In this document: in pieces, positions 1-6,162 of the stretch
Numbering within the stretch: the stretch's first letter is position 1
How the letters are laid out: each line of letters begins with the position of its first letter
NCBI GenBank assembly: GCA_016932965.1
Contig: JAFGBW010000213.1
Span: 1-12,228, forward strand
DNA length: 12,228 nucleotides
Reading direction: 5' to 3'
Source: Candidatus Auribacterota bacterium
GTDB lineage: Bacteria; Auribacterota; JAFGBW01
Notes under the pieces: model-generated
What the model was told of the DNA's origin: nothing
What the model saw: only the letters and a program-made list of their open reading frames with translations
Databases searched by the model: none
Translations under genes and position numbers: made by a program

Positions 1-462
1 GTCATCAATCAGCCTCAGCTTCTCATTGCAGATGAGCCTACAACAGCCCTGGATGTTTCGATCCAGAGCCAGCTGATACAGCTTCTCTTGAAGCTCAGAA
101 ACCAGCTCAATATGAGCATCCTGATGATCTCACATGATCTCCCCCTCATTTCACAAATAGCCGATCATATCAACATCATGTACTGCGGAAAAATAGTGGA
201 ATCCGCTCCAACCACCGCCCTGCTCTCACATCCATTGCATCCCTATACCCAAGGACTCCTTTTCTCCCTTTCATCTTCTTCAGCAAAATGGGAGAGAATC
301 CCCGTGATTGAAGGCAATATATGTGACCCCTCCCACAAACCTTCGGGCTGTTATTTCCATCCGAGATGCCCAAAAGCAACTTCGTTATGCCGGAATGAAT
401 ACCCTGCTCTTCTTGAATATGAAAACCGCCATGTTACGTCATGTCATCATGTATCGGATTGA
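1..462 (+). CDS. Oligopeptide/dipeptide ABC transporter ATP-binding protein (OppD/DppD type), 3' end only
   Basis: This is the C-terminal part of a nucleotide-binding subunit that powers uptake of peptides (or nickel) through an inner-membrane ABC importer. The reading frame is open from base 1 and the gene starts upstream of the window. The visible part begins just before Walker B and the D-loop (LLIADEPTTALDVS), followed by the switch histidine in LMISHD. The tail is characteristic of the family: the oligo_HPY segment (HPLHPYTQGLL) and a cysteine set (GCYFHPRCP, then two more Cys), which in some DppD proteins binds an iron-sulfur cluster. The Walker A and signature motifs lie outside the window. 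The second ATPase of the pair follows on the same strand. The DEPTTALDVS form is typical of the D subunit. Substrate cannot be told from the ATPase. Confidence 0.93.
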   Translation, partial: VINQPQLLIADEPTTALDVSIQSQLIQLLLKLRNQLNMSILMISHDLPLISQIADHINIMYCGKIVESAPTTALLSHPLHPYTQGLLFSLSSSSAKWERIPVIEGNICDPSHKPSGCYFHPRCPKATSLCRNEYPALLEYENRHVTSCHHVSD

Positions 463-540
463 AAAATATTGATTGAAATGGTACCTCTATCAATTCTAAA
501 ATAAACCGAAGCCATTCAACCCTGAAAAGTGACTTTTCTC

Positions 541-1497
541 ATGAATCCTCCATTGATTCGTATTGAAAACATAAAAAAACATTTCCTTCACAACAACAAA
601 GCATGGACTGCCCTGGACGGCATCAGTTTTGAAATCCAAGACAATGAAACGGTAGGACTGGTCGGCGAATCCGGAAGCGGTAAAACCACCTTGGGCAAAA
701 TTCTCCTTAGACTCATAAAACCCACCCAGGGCAAATGGTATTGGAAAGAAAAAGACATGACCTGTCTAAAGGAAAAGGATTTCCTTCCTTTGCGCAAAGA
801 TATCCAGATGATTTTTCAAGACCCATACAGTTCCCTGAATCCGCGATGGAAGGTCAGGGAACTTCTCGGTGAAGGCCTGTTGAATTTTTATCCAAAGATG
901 AAACCGAAAGAAAGGTCAGAAAAAATGGCCCAATGGATGAATCGGGTGGGAATCCCTGATCAAGAAATGAACCGGTATCCCCATGAATTTTCAGGAGGGC
1001 AGCGCCAGAGAATCGCTATCGCCAGGGCCTTGGCCGTATCTCCGCGGTTTTGTGTCTGCGATGAGATTGTTTCCTCTCTTGACGTTTCAATCCGGGCCCA
1101 GATTACCAATCTATTAAAAGACCTGAAAGACCTTTACCATCTCACCTATCTTTTCATCGCCCATGATATCACTCTCACCTCCATGATTTCAGATAAGATT
1201 GTCGTCCTATATCAGGGAAAAATCATGGAAATTTTTCCGGGACATGACCTTAAAAATGCCAGGCATCCCTATACGAAGCTTTTAATCGATAGTATTCCTG
1301 ACATCAGCAAACCCGCTTCTTTAAAAAACCTAACAAAACCTTCCTTTGAAACAGAAACCGATCTGCATTCCATCTCGTTACGCGGCTGCATTTTTGCTCC
1401 GCGCTGTCCCCATGCCATGGACCATTGCAAAAAGAATATACCGCCCTTAACATCCGTTGGAGAAAACCATCAAACTGCGTGTTTTCTGGCTGATTGA
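541..1497 (+). CDS. Oligopeptide/dipeptide ABC transporter ATP-binding protein (OppF/DppF type)
   Basis: This is the second ATPase of a peptide-type importer, expected to form a heterodimer with the upstream protein on the cytoplasmic face of the permease. Numbered from the ATG at 541 (318 aa), it has Walker A GESGSGKT at about 42-49, Q-loop Gln94 in IFQDPYSSLNP, signature FSGGQRQR at about 150, Walker B ending in Asp-Glu at 174-175, and switch His208. The C terminus carries HPYTKLL and four cysteines (about 283, 289, 296, 314) in the CxxxxxC pattern seen in OppD/DppD/OppF relatives, a possible iron-sulfur site. One oddity is DEIVSSLD after Walker B, where DEPVSALD is usual; the catalytic Glu is kept. 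A GTG at 529 would add four residues. ATG541 fits the usual family start better, but neither has a clear Shine-Dalgarno. The gap to the upstream ATPase is 78 bp, so one operon is likely. Dipeptide, oligopeptide and nickel are all possible substrates. Confidence 0.95.
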   Translation: MNPPLIRIENIKKHFLHNNKAWTALDGISFEIQDNETVGLVGESGSGKTTLGKILLRLIKPTQGKWYWKEKDMTCLKEKDFLPLRKDIQMIFQDPYSSLNPRWKVRELLGEGLLNFYPKMKPKERSEKMAQWMNRVGIPDQEMNRYPHEFSGGQRQRIAIARALAVSPRFCVCDEIVSSLDVSIRAQITNLLKDLKDLYHLTYLFIAHDITLTSMISDKIVVLYQGKIMEIFPGHDLKNARHPYTKLLIDSIPDISKPASLKNLTKPSFETETDLHSISLRGCIFAPRCPHAMDHCKKNIPPLTSVGENHQTACFLAD

Positions 1498-1500
1498 AGC

Positions 1501-2202
1501 TTATTCTTTCAATTTCAAATAAAAATAGCCTTCTTTGACCTGAACGTCTGCAATCCCTTTACTAAAATGAGACCAGAAACCGCCTTCTTTTTCGAATTCC
1601 GTGATCAAATTCTTGTTCTTCAGATCGCCCAGCCATGAATTAGGCAAAGGGATCCCCGAAATCGTAACCCCCTTTAAGGCAAATACCAATTGATGGTCTT
1701 CATACCTTATTTCCAAGCCGCTTTTCACCAAAATATTTTTCCCTCCGATCAGAGGAAAATCCGGATCAACCGGGACAATCAATTTGATGCTGACCAAATC
1801 ATCCGATAAATCTATAGACATCCTCTGAGCCAAAATAGGGTCATCCATGCCCAAAAAAGCGTTCAATTCTTTTTCAGAAAACCGGATTTCACGACTAAGA
1901 CCTTTTTCATTGTAAGGTTCAGGACTTAAATCCGCATTTGCCCTGCTGGTTTTTCCGGAACCGGCATTCTCCAGCCGGTCGATTTTGGATTGCAGAATCG
2001 TTCTTTCTTTTTCGTTGAGTTTAATCACTTTAAACTCAGAAGCATAAAGATTGCTTTTGATCCACCATGCCGTTCCCAGTACTGATCCGATCATGATGAA
2101 CAAAATGATCAAAATGGCAGGAAAACAGCCGAGGGAAAATTTTTCCCCCTTTTTTACGTTGGAAAGTTCTCTTTGCCCGGATTCTTGCTTTATTTCATTC
2201 AT
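1501..2202 (-). CDS. Membrane-anchored protein of unknown function
   Basis: I do not recognise a specific function. The 233-aa product has a polar, charged N terminus (1-22), one strong hydrophobic segment at about 24-48 (PAILIILFIMIGSVLGTAWW), a Lys/Glu-rich stretch at about 57-78, and a C-terminal domain (about 103-233) that looks rich in beta strands. The tail has the pattern FSEKELNAFL, then GVTISGIPLPNSWLGDLKN, and ends in YFYLKLKE. This suggests a bitopic inner-membrane protein with most of its mass outside the cytoplasm. The FSEKELNAFL element is reminiscent of YpmS-like proteins, but this is a loose resemblance. The ATG at 2202 has a good Shine-Dalgarno (AAGGAAA, about 7 nt upstream). 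The gene is convergent with the importer operon with only 3 bp between stop codons, and divergent from the HD-domain gene. Confidence 0.85.
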   Translation of the reverse strand: MNEIKQESGQRELSNVKKGEKFSLGCFPAILIILFIMIGSVLGTAWWIKSNLYASEFKVIKLNEKERTILQSKIDRLENAGSGKTSRANADLSPEPYNEKGLSREIRFSEKELNAFLGMDDPILAQRMSIDLSDDLVSIKLIVPVDPDFPLIGGKNILVKSGLEIRYEDHQLVFALKGVTISGIPLPNSWLGDLKNKNLITEFEKEGGFWSHFSKGIADVQVKEGYFYLKLKE

Positions 2203-2243
2203 GTTTTATTTCCTTTTAATAAAAACCACACGCATCGTCATCC

Positions 2244-2260
2244 TGACCTTATTCAGGTCA
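2244..2260. promoter_or_regulatory. Inverted repeat TGACCT-5-AGGTCA, possible operator
   Basis: Two perfect 6-bp half-sites, TGACCT and AGGTCA, flank the pentamer TATTC. The dyad lies 16-32 nt downstream of the candidate -10 and 42-58 nt upstream of the minus-strand start codon, a place where a repressor could act. The overlapping 11-mer CCTGACCTTAT (2242-2252) recurs at 2363-2373. No regulator is identified. Confidence 0.3.
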
Positions 2261-2275
2261 CAGCCATATTCATTC

Positions 2276-2304
2276 AACATAAACGGTTTTTCCTGTCTTT
2301 TCAA
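2276..2304 (-). promoter_or_regulatory. Candidate sigma-70-type promoter for the 233-aa membrane protein gene
   Basis: On the minus strand there is a -35-like TTGAAA (2304-2299), a 17-nt spacer and a -10-like TATGTT (2281-2276), about 74 nt upstream of the start codon at 2202. Five of six and four of six bases match the consensus. It is an eye-found match in AT-rich DNA, so it is only a candidate. Confidence 0.35.
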
Positions 2305-2601
2305 AGATATTTGATAAAAAAGAACTCTCTTCTCTGCCTATAAGTACGCAATGTGAAATTAACCTGACCTTATATAAGACCTAGTTCTGAATATGATCAA
2401 GGCCGACGCGAAGCCACGACGACACAGCAGATCGACAACCTCAAAAGGTTTCAGACTGATTGAAAAATTTATTAAATAGGGTTAAGTGACTCCAAATGGT
2501 TAGCAATTGACTCCGGCCCGCATTGCAGGTAAATACATTTCATGTTATACGGATAATTCTGCCGGCATAATAATGAAACTAAAACTCAAAATCGATGGAC
2601 C

Positions 2602-4314
2602 ATGCTACGACAAAAAGAAAATAAATATTGGCCGGTAATTTTTTTACTGGCCATCTTTTTTGTCTCAAGAACTGTCTGCCCTGAAGAAGGGCTGTCTTCT
2701 TCAGCTCTTGCAGCTAAATCCCTGATTCCTGATGATATTTCCGCGCTTTACCTGCAAATGTCTGCCAATACAAGAGACTTGCCCAGTGAATCAAAAAGGG
2801 ATCCTTTTCTGGCTCTACGTGATCCCCTGAAAGGCAACCATCCCCAAACAGAAAATGAACTCAAACAAGCCCTTTGGTTTCTTGTCGGCACGATTGATTT
2901 TTTCTATTCAGAAGGCATGTCAAATATCCTTGAAGATTTCTTAATGATATTTGAGAGGCTGAAAGATAAACAAAATCGGAAAAAGTATCTTCGGACATTT
3001 AAGCTCGTGCATCAATTCCGTCGTTATTTTCTCAGTGATGCTGTTTATACAGGTAAATTAGAAAAAATGTATTGTAAAGGATCTAAACAGATCAATCCTG
3101 AAGAAGCAGAACAAATGATCCTGAATTATCTTGCTGCCCATTCTTTCCATATGAAATTAGTATCCGCACTAGAAAAAGATGTCCGTGCCATTTATCCCGA
3201 TCATCCTCACCTCGAAACCGGAATTGCTTATGTCCGAAAAAGAATGGAATGTTTTTCCGACGAGCTCAAAAAAAGAGCCTCAGCGCTTTCCCTGAAACTT
3301 GCGCAGGCAGAAGCGTACCATGACATGCCGGCTTCTGCACAGCTTTCCGGCCGTTTTGATATCCAGGGCGCCTTCCAAGCCCTGCTGAATAAGATCAAAA
3401 GCATGTTTTTAGTCATCAACATCCATGATTTACCCGTAGAACAGGAAAAGGAAATTGTGAAAAGCGCTGAACATGTGATGGAAGGACATGAATCCTACTT
3501 CCGTAAAGACGGAAAAACACCTTATTTTGCACATCCAATGAACGTGGTCAGAAAACTGGTGGAAATTTTCAATATCACAGACCCCATTGCCATCCAGATA
3601 AGCCTGTTTCATGATGTCCGAGAAGAAAATCTTCCCTTTTATCTGGACTACATGGAAAAGGAAAGACGGACTCTTCTGTCGTATAAAGGGAAAGGCGATA
3701 TAACAGCCCAGGCCGCCCTCATATACCGTTTTGAAGCAGTGGGATGCGGTATCCGATTGCTTTCAAGAATTAAAAAAGAATTGAAAACAACAGAAATGTA
3801 TGAATACACCGCAAGACTCAGAGACCCTAAAACAGCAAAAAACGGTTTCAGAATCATGAACGCGAGACAGAAGCAGGAAACCTATCACCGTTTAAGAGAC
3901 TCCCAGGAACTGGATCCGGAAGTCAATACCGAATTGAAAAAACTCGAAAAAAAAGATGATGATGATGAATTTATCCGCCTTATCCAGCTGATTAAAATGA
4001 GTGATATCCTGGCCAATCTGGAGGATCCCAGGGAATTTTTTGCAGATTTCAATCAAAAGACTTTTAAAAAAATGATGCAATATTACATCCATGGATTTAT
4101 TGAAACCTCCCCATACCTCACAAGCATGGACAAAGCCGCATTTTACAATGAAGCTCTCCGCATCCTCCGGTATCAGGCCTGTCCTGGAGCAGGCGGTATT
4201 CCCGGCGGAGCTCAGCAGGCAATCAGGGAACTTCAAAACCTGCTGCAACAAACAGAAGTCAGTCCTATATCTTCGGAATGGAGTCCTCATCCCGCTTCAT
4301 CCCTAGCGGCTTAA
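2602..4314 (+). CDS. HD-domain protein, SpoT/RelA hydrolase-like, with N-terminal export or anchor signal
   Basis: The 570-aa product starts with Lys/Arg residues and a hydrophobic stretch (about 10-22, WPVIFLLAIFFVS), then SSSALAAKS, which offers an Ala-x-Ala cleavage site near 37. The middle (45-270) is helical by appearance and I do not recognise it. From about 288 it matches the metal-dependent HD hydrolase of the SpoT/RelA family: YFRKDGKTPYFAHP (Arg301, His311), LFHDVREEN (His337, Asp338, Glu341, Glu342) and KMSDILANL (Asp468). In SpoT/Rel the same elements read RKSGxPYxxHP, HDVxEDT and KLADRLHN, so all four HD metal ligands are present. About 130 residues separate HD from the last Asp, roughly twice the Rel spacing, implying an insertion of about 60 residues that includes a DDDD run at 452-455. 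No synthetase or TGS domain follows. The likely activity is pyrophosphate or phosphate-ester hydrolysis on an unknown nucleotide. There is no strong Shine-Dalgarno before ATG2602. Confidence 0.88.
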   Translation: MLRQKENKYWPVIFLLAIFFVSRTVCPEEGLSSSALAAKSLIPDDISALYLQMSANTRDLPSESKRDPFLALRDPLKGNHPQTENELKQALWFLVGTIDFFYSEGMSNILEDFLMIFERLKDKQNRKKYLRTFKLVHQFRRYFLSDAVYTGKLEKMYCKGSKQINPEEAEQMILNYLAAHSFHMKLVSALEKDVRAIYPDHPHLETGIAYVRKRMECFSDELKKRASALSLKLAQAEAYHDMPASAQLSGRFDIQGAFQALLNKIKSMFLVINIHDLPVEQEKEIVKSAEHVMEGHESYFRKDGKTPYFAHPMNVVRKLVEIFNITDPIAIQISLFHDVREENLPFYLDYMEKERRTLLSYKGKGDITAQAALIYRFEAVGCGIRLLSRIKKELKTTEMYEYTARLRDPKTAKNGFRIMNARQKQETYHRLRDSQELDPEVNTELKKLEKKDDDDEFIRLIQLIKMSDILANLEDPREFFADFNQKTFKKMMQYYIHGFIETSPYLTSMDKAAFYNEALRILRYQACPGAGGIPGGAQQAIRELQNLLQQTEVSPISSEWSPHPASSLAA

Positions 4315-4336
4315 ACCAGTTAAACTGAACTGAGGC

Positions 4337-4376
4337 ATGAAGGATAACGTCTGTTTCATAACATGTTTTCCTTCAT
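4337..4376. terminator. Imperfect stem-loop between convergent genes, possible bidirectional terminator
   Basis: ATGAAGGA (4337-4344) pairs with TCCTTCAT (4369-4376). After one T-T mismatch the stem continues with AACGT (4346-4350) against ATGTT (4363-4367, one G-T wobble), leaving a 12-nt loop. It sits 23 bp after the HD gene stop and 35 bp beyond the stop of the convergent permease. There is no clean T-run on either side, so it is not a classical intrinsic terminator. Confidence 0.4.
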
Positions 4377-4410
4377 ATTCCTTTATAAAACGTATCCATC
4401 ATGATCTCCA

Positions 4411-5277
4411 TTAAGAAAACCCGATCAACAAAACGCCCAGGATCATGATCAAGACTCCCAAAAGGCGTTCTTTGATGCCTTTCTCCTTAAAGATATAATG
4501 TCCCCAGACGACGCTCATGACCGCACTGGTTCTTTTAATGGAAATAGCATAAGCCACCAGGGTCAATCGAATGGCCAGACAGTGGAAAAGAAGTGCTGCC
4601 GCGCTGAATATTCCCATGGGTAAAAGAGTATGAATATGTTTCGGAATATCTTTTAATTTATGGCGGGAAAGAATCAGAAGAAATGGTAAAAGGGTCAAAA
4701 CCAAATAAAGATTGATCATCAAGGACCAAAAAACCGGAGAGGAATTTTTGACTCCTATTTTATCGAAATTAGCTGAAATACTCCAGATGAAGGCAACCAA
4801 AAGCATGTACCTGGGGCCTTTTTCCTTTTTCATAGCAAAAAACGGGGCCAGCCAGCCTTTGGATTTTTCCTTGATTTGAAGCATATAGGCTCCGGAAATT
4901 ATGAGCAGTATTCCGCAAATCCCCCAAAAAGTGGGAAATTCCCGGGTGATCAAAGGAGAAGTGATGAGTAAAAAAACCGGAGAAAAAGTCAGCATGGGAG
5001 AAGTGATGGATAGATCCGAAGATTTTACAGCCTTGATATATAAAAAAGTGGTGATGAGATTCAACGTGCCGCTCACGATTAAGGCGGTCCAAAATGAGGG
5101 ACCGATTTCAGGAATAGGAATAAAAAATAGGATCGGCAAAAGGAAAGGAAATCCCATAGCTCTGTATGCCCATGCCACAATATATTCATCTACCTGGACC
5201 AAGGATTTTTTACTGAATACGTCCTTCATGGAATCGAAAAAGGCCGTACATAAAGAAATGGGAAGCCAAAGATGCAT
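4411..5277 (-). CDS. EamA/DMT-superfamily permease
   Basis: This is a 288-aa polytopic inner-membrane protein of the drug/metabolite transporter superfamily, whose members move amino acids, purines, sugars or other small metabolites. It reads as about ten hydrophobic helices in two homologous halves (about 1-135 and 153-288) joined by a basic linker (KEKSKGWLAPFFAMKKEKG). The halves end similarly: ITSPLITREFPTFWGICGIL and VVWGHYIFKEKGIKERLLGV, each followed by a glycine-rich helix, which is the usual EamA pattern. Length is typical for the family. The ATG at 5277 is followed directly by the first helix, but no Shine-Dalgarno is evident upstream. It is 112 bp downstream of the receiver operon on the same strand, so read-through is possible, though AT-rich spacer DNA could hold its own promoter. 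Substrate cannot be inferred. Confidence 0.92.
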   Translation of the reverse strand: MHLWLPISLCTAFFDSMKDVFSKKSLVQVDEYIVAWAYRAMGFPFLLPILFFIPIPEIGPSFWTALIVSGTLNLITTFLYIKAVKSSDLSITSPMLTFSPVFLLITSPLITREFPTFWGICGILLIISGAYMLQIKEKSKGWLAPFFAMKKEKGPRYMLLVAFIWSISANFDKIGVKNSSPVFWSLMINLYLVLTLLPFLLILSRHKLKDIPKHIHTLLPMGIFSAAALLFHCLAIRLTLVAYAISIKRTSAVMSVVWGHYIFKEKGIKERLLGVLIMILGVLLIGFS

Positions 5278-5389
5278 GGATTTATGGAGTTATTAACAAA
5301 TCAGGCGATATATAAAATATCATTAAGAATTAAAAAGAATAGGTTCCTCTTGAAATTCTCAATTCTAAATTTTTACTTCGTCACTATTG

Positions 5390-5761
5390 CTATCCTAAAT
5401 ATTTTTTAATGGTATTTAACAATTCTTCGTCTTTGTAAGGTTTGCAAATATATTCATTGGCCCGCATTTCCATTCCCATATTTTTATCTTCCTGCTGCGT
5501 GCGGGCTGTGAGCATGATGATAGGAATATTTTTATGTTTTTTATCGAATTTAAGAAGCCGGCAAACTTTATAACCGTCCAATTTAGGAAGCATGAGATCC
5601 AAAATAATCAAAGAAGGACTTTCTTTTCTTGCTATACTTAACGCGGTTTGCCCGTCCTCAGCAGTTATAATTTTAAATCCCTGAAATTCAAGGAGGTCCT
5701 TTAAAGCCATTAAAATATCCGGCTCATCATCAACAACCAATATGGTTTTTCCGTCTACCAC
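5390..5761 (-). CDS. Stand-alone response regulator receiver protein (second of the pair)
   Basis: The 123-aa protein is a single CheY-like receiver with no output domain. It has the acidic pair Asp11-Asp12 (ILVVDDEPD), phosphoacceptor Asp55 (LIILDLMLPKLDG), Thr85 (IIMLTA) and Lys107 (YICKPY), so it should be phosphorylatable. The usual GADDYxxKP element is MRANEYICKP, a mild deviation. Translation starts at GTG 5761, supported by AAGGAG that overlaps the upstream gene's stop and lies about 8 nt before the GTG. It is the last gene of a kinase-receiver-receiver set with 11 bp to the preceding receiver. It shares roughly 40% identity by eye with its neighbour. Likely role: phosphorelay intermediate or protein-interaction output for the adjacent kinase, inferred from context. 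Confidence 0.95.
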   Translation of the reverse strand: MVDGKTILVVDDEPDILMALKDLLEFQGFKIITAEDGQTALSIARKESPSLIILDLMLPKLDGYKVCRLLKFDKKHKNIPIIMLTARTQQEDKNMGMEMRANEYICKPYKDEELLNTIKKYLG

Positions 5762-5772
5762 AGGGTGACTCC

Positions 5773-6162
5773 TTATGATTTAAGATGTTTTTTTATGGTG
5801 GTGACCAATTCCTCTCCCTCGAAAGGTTTGGCAAGATAATCCACCGCCCCCACCATCAGGCTCTGGAGTTTTGTTTCCATTTCGCTCCCTGCTGCCGTGA
5901 GGAAGATAACAGGGATACGGGCCGTCTCTTTATTTTCTTTCAACAGCTTGCAGACTTCGAATCCATTCATTTTCGGCATGGTTAAATCCAGGACTATCAG
6001 ATCCGGTATTACGGACTTAAGCTGTAGCAGAGCATCGTCACCGCTGGCAGCGCTTACCACTTTAAAGTTCTGCAATTCGAGCCGGAGAGTGATCGTTTCT
6101 CTGATCATGGGATCATCATCTATGATCATAATGAGCGGCTTCACGGGATGGCTCCTATCCAT
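5773..6162 (-). CDS. Stand-alone response regulator receiver protein (first of the pair)
   Basis: The 129-aa protein is a single receiver domain with Asp15-Asp16-Asp17 (MIIDDDP), phosphoacceptor Asp59 (LIVLDLTMPKMNG), Thr89 (VIFLTA) and Lys112 (YLAKPF). All catalytic positions are present and there is no DNA-binding domain. The ATG at 6162 overlaps the kinase stop by 8 bp and has a strong GGGAGG 9 nt upstream. A GTG at 6144 is an equally serious candidate: AGGAG overlaps the kinase TAG stop and lies 7 nt before it, the same arrangement as in the next gene, and it gives a start close to the receiver fold. Both starts yield a complete domain. Tight coupling to the kinase gene suggests it is that kinase's direct partner. 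Confidence 0.94.
   Translation of the reverse strand: MDRSHPVKPLIMIIDDDPMIRETITLRLELQNFKVVSAASGDDALLQLKSVIPDLIVLDLTMPKMNGFEVCKLLKENKETARIPVIFLTAAGSEMETKLQSLMVGAVDYLAKPFEGEELVTTIKKHLKS

Larger units (their letters stand above)
2203..2601. other. 399-bp divergent intergenic region without a convincing gene
   Basis: This region separates the minus-strand membrane protein gene from the plus-strand HD-domain gene. It holds the candidate minus-strand promoter and dyad listed separately, a second copy of CCTGACCTTAT at 2363-2373 that runs into the palindrome CTTATATAAG (2369-2378), and two copies of TGACTCC (2487-2493 and 2508-2514) whose starts are exactly 21 bp apart. The second copy overlaps a -35-like TTGACT (2507-2512) with a poor -10-like TAAATA 17 nt on, so a plus-strand promoter near 2507-2535 is possible but weak. 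A 28-codon frame at 2393-2479 is locally richer in GC than its surroundings and may be a relic. I found no RNA gene. Confidence 0.5.

Noticed and set aside
1493-1513. ATTGAA/TTCAAT stem spanning the two convergent stop codons
   Set aside because: Six mostly A/T pairs with a 9-nt loop and no T-run. The 3-bp gap between genes leaves no room for a proper terminator.
2393-2479. 28-codon ATG frame, Arg/Lys-rich, locally higher in GC
   Set aside because: It is very short, has no Shine-Dalgarno and no recognisable domain. It may be a gene relic or chance; I could not link it to a transposase or other family.
3892-4290. 132-codon minus-strand frame inside the HD-domain gene
   Set aside because: It lies wholly antisense to a gene with clear conserved motifs, and its translation has no recognisable domain or coding pattern of its own.
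4901-5296. 131-codon plus-strand frame over the EamA permease gene
   Set aside because: It is a shadow of the permease, whose opposite-strand frame gives ten hydrophobic helices and the EamA pattern.
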